Shown here: positions 4,985-5,007 of the stretch, piece after piece
How the letters are laid out: each line of letters starts with the position of its first letter
Numbering within the stretch: the stretch's first letter is position 1
Assembly: GCA_023268575.1 (NCBI GenBank)
Contig: JALRCL010000390.1
Location: 1-5,007 of the forward strand
Origin: Patulibacter sp.
GTDB taxonomy: Bacteria > Actinomycetota > Thermoleophilia > Solirubrobacterales > Solirubrobacteraceae
Reading direction: 5' to 3'
Length of the DNA: 5,007 bases
The notes under the pieces: model-generated
Seen by the model: only the letters and a program-made list of their open reading frames with translations
Told to the model about the DNA's origin: nothing
Databases searched by the model: none
Made by a program: the position numbers and the translations under genes

Positions 4985-5007
4985 GTGTCGACGCGCGCCC
5001 CAGGGAT
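4985..5007 (+). CDS. Start of a gene cut by the right edge (unknown product)
   Basis: GTG 4985 opens a frame reading M-S-T-R-A-P-G before the window ends. It is divergent from the acylase gene across a 162-bp spacer. The only support is the -10-like CAGACT at leaderless distance and the absence of a better explanation for the edge. Seven codons are too few to suggest any function, and it may not be a gene. Confidence 0.35.

Noticed and set aside
1..5007. A hidden defence system, CRISPR array, tRNA or insertion sequence
   Set aside because: I found no spaced repeats, no tRNA-like cloverleaf, no transposase-like frame, and no change of composition that would mark an island. All large frames are explained by known families.

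Overview
The window is very GC-rich DNA with strong G/C preference at third codon positions. Genes are compact and several start codons sit 6-8 nt behind an actinobacterial -10 element. Together with the gene content (ACR3/ArsC-type arsenic genes, a secreted S45-type acylase, a single PQ-loop protein), this suggests a high-GC actinobacterium. Thermoleophilia/Solirubrobacterales is a plausible home, but that placement is inference and no marker gene here proves it.

Layout. (1) Bases 1-297 hold two gene fragments joined head-on: a minus-strand piece of a MaoC-type enoyl-CoA hydratase (1 to about 119) abuts, at about 120-130, the plus-strand C-terminal end of an ACR3 arsenite exporter (to 297). 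Each lacks the part that should lie across the junction. (2) A complete arsenate reductase of the low-molecular-weight phosphatase fold (304-696) follows ACR3 by 6 bp and completes an arsenic detoxification pair. (3) Convergent to it, on minus, is a small three-helix PQ-loop membrane protein (800-1228). (4) After a 282-bp divergent spacer comes a plus-strand isocitrate lyase/PEP mutase superfamily enzyme (1511-2278). (5) Convergent to that is a large exported penicillin-acylase-family Ntn hydrolase (2429-4822, minus), with a strong GC hairpin just after its stop codon. (6) The last 23 bases probably begin another plus-strand gene (GTG at 4985).

The genes do not form one pathway. Only ACR3 and ArsC are functionally linked: ArsC reduces arsenate to arsenite and ACR3 exports it. 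The others are single-gene units facing each other (convergent ends at 697-799 and 2279-2428, divergent starts at 1229-1510 and 4823-4984). I see no rRNA, tRNA, CRISPR array, insertion sequence or phage gene, and no convincing new multi-gene system. The most notable points are the abrupt chimeric junction near base 125 and the repeated leaderless-start architecture.
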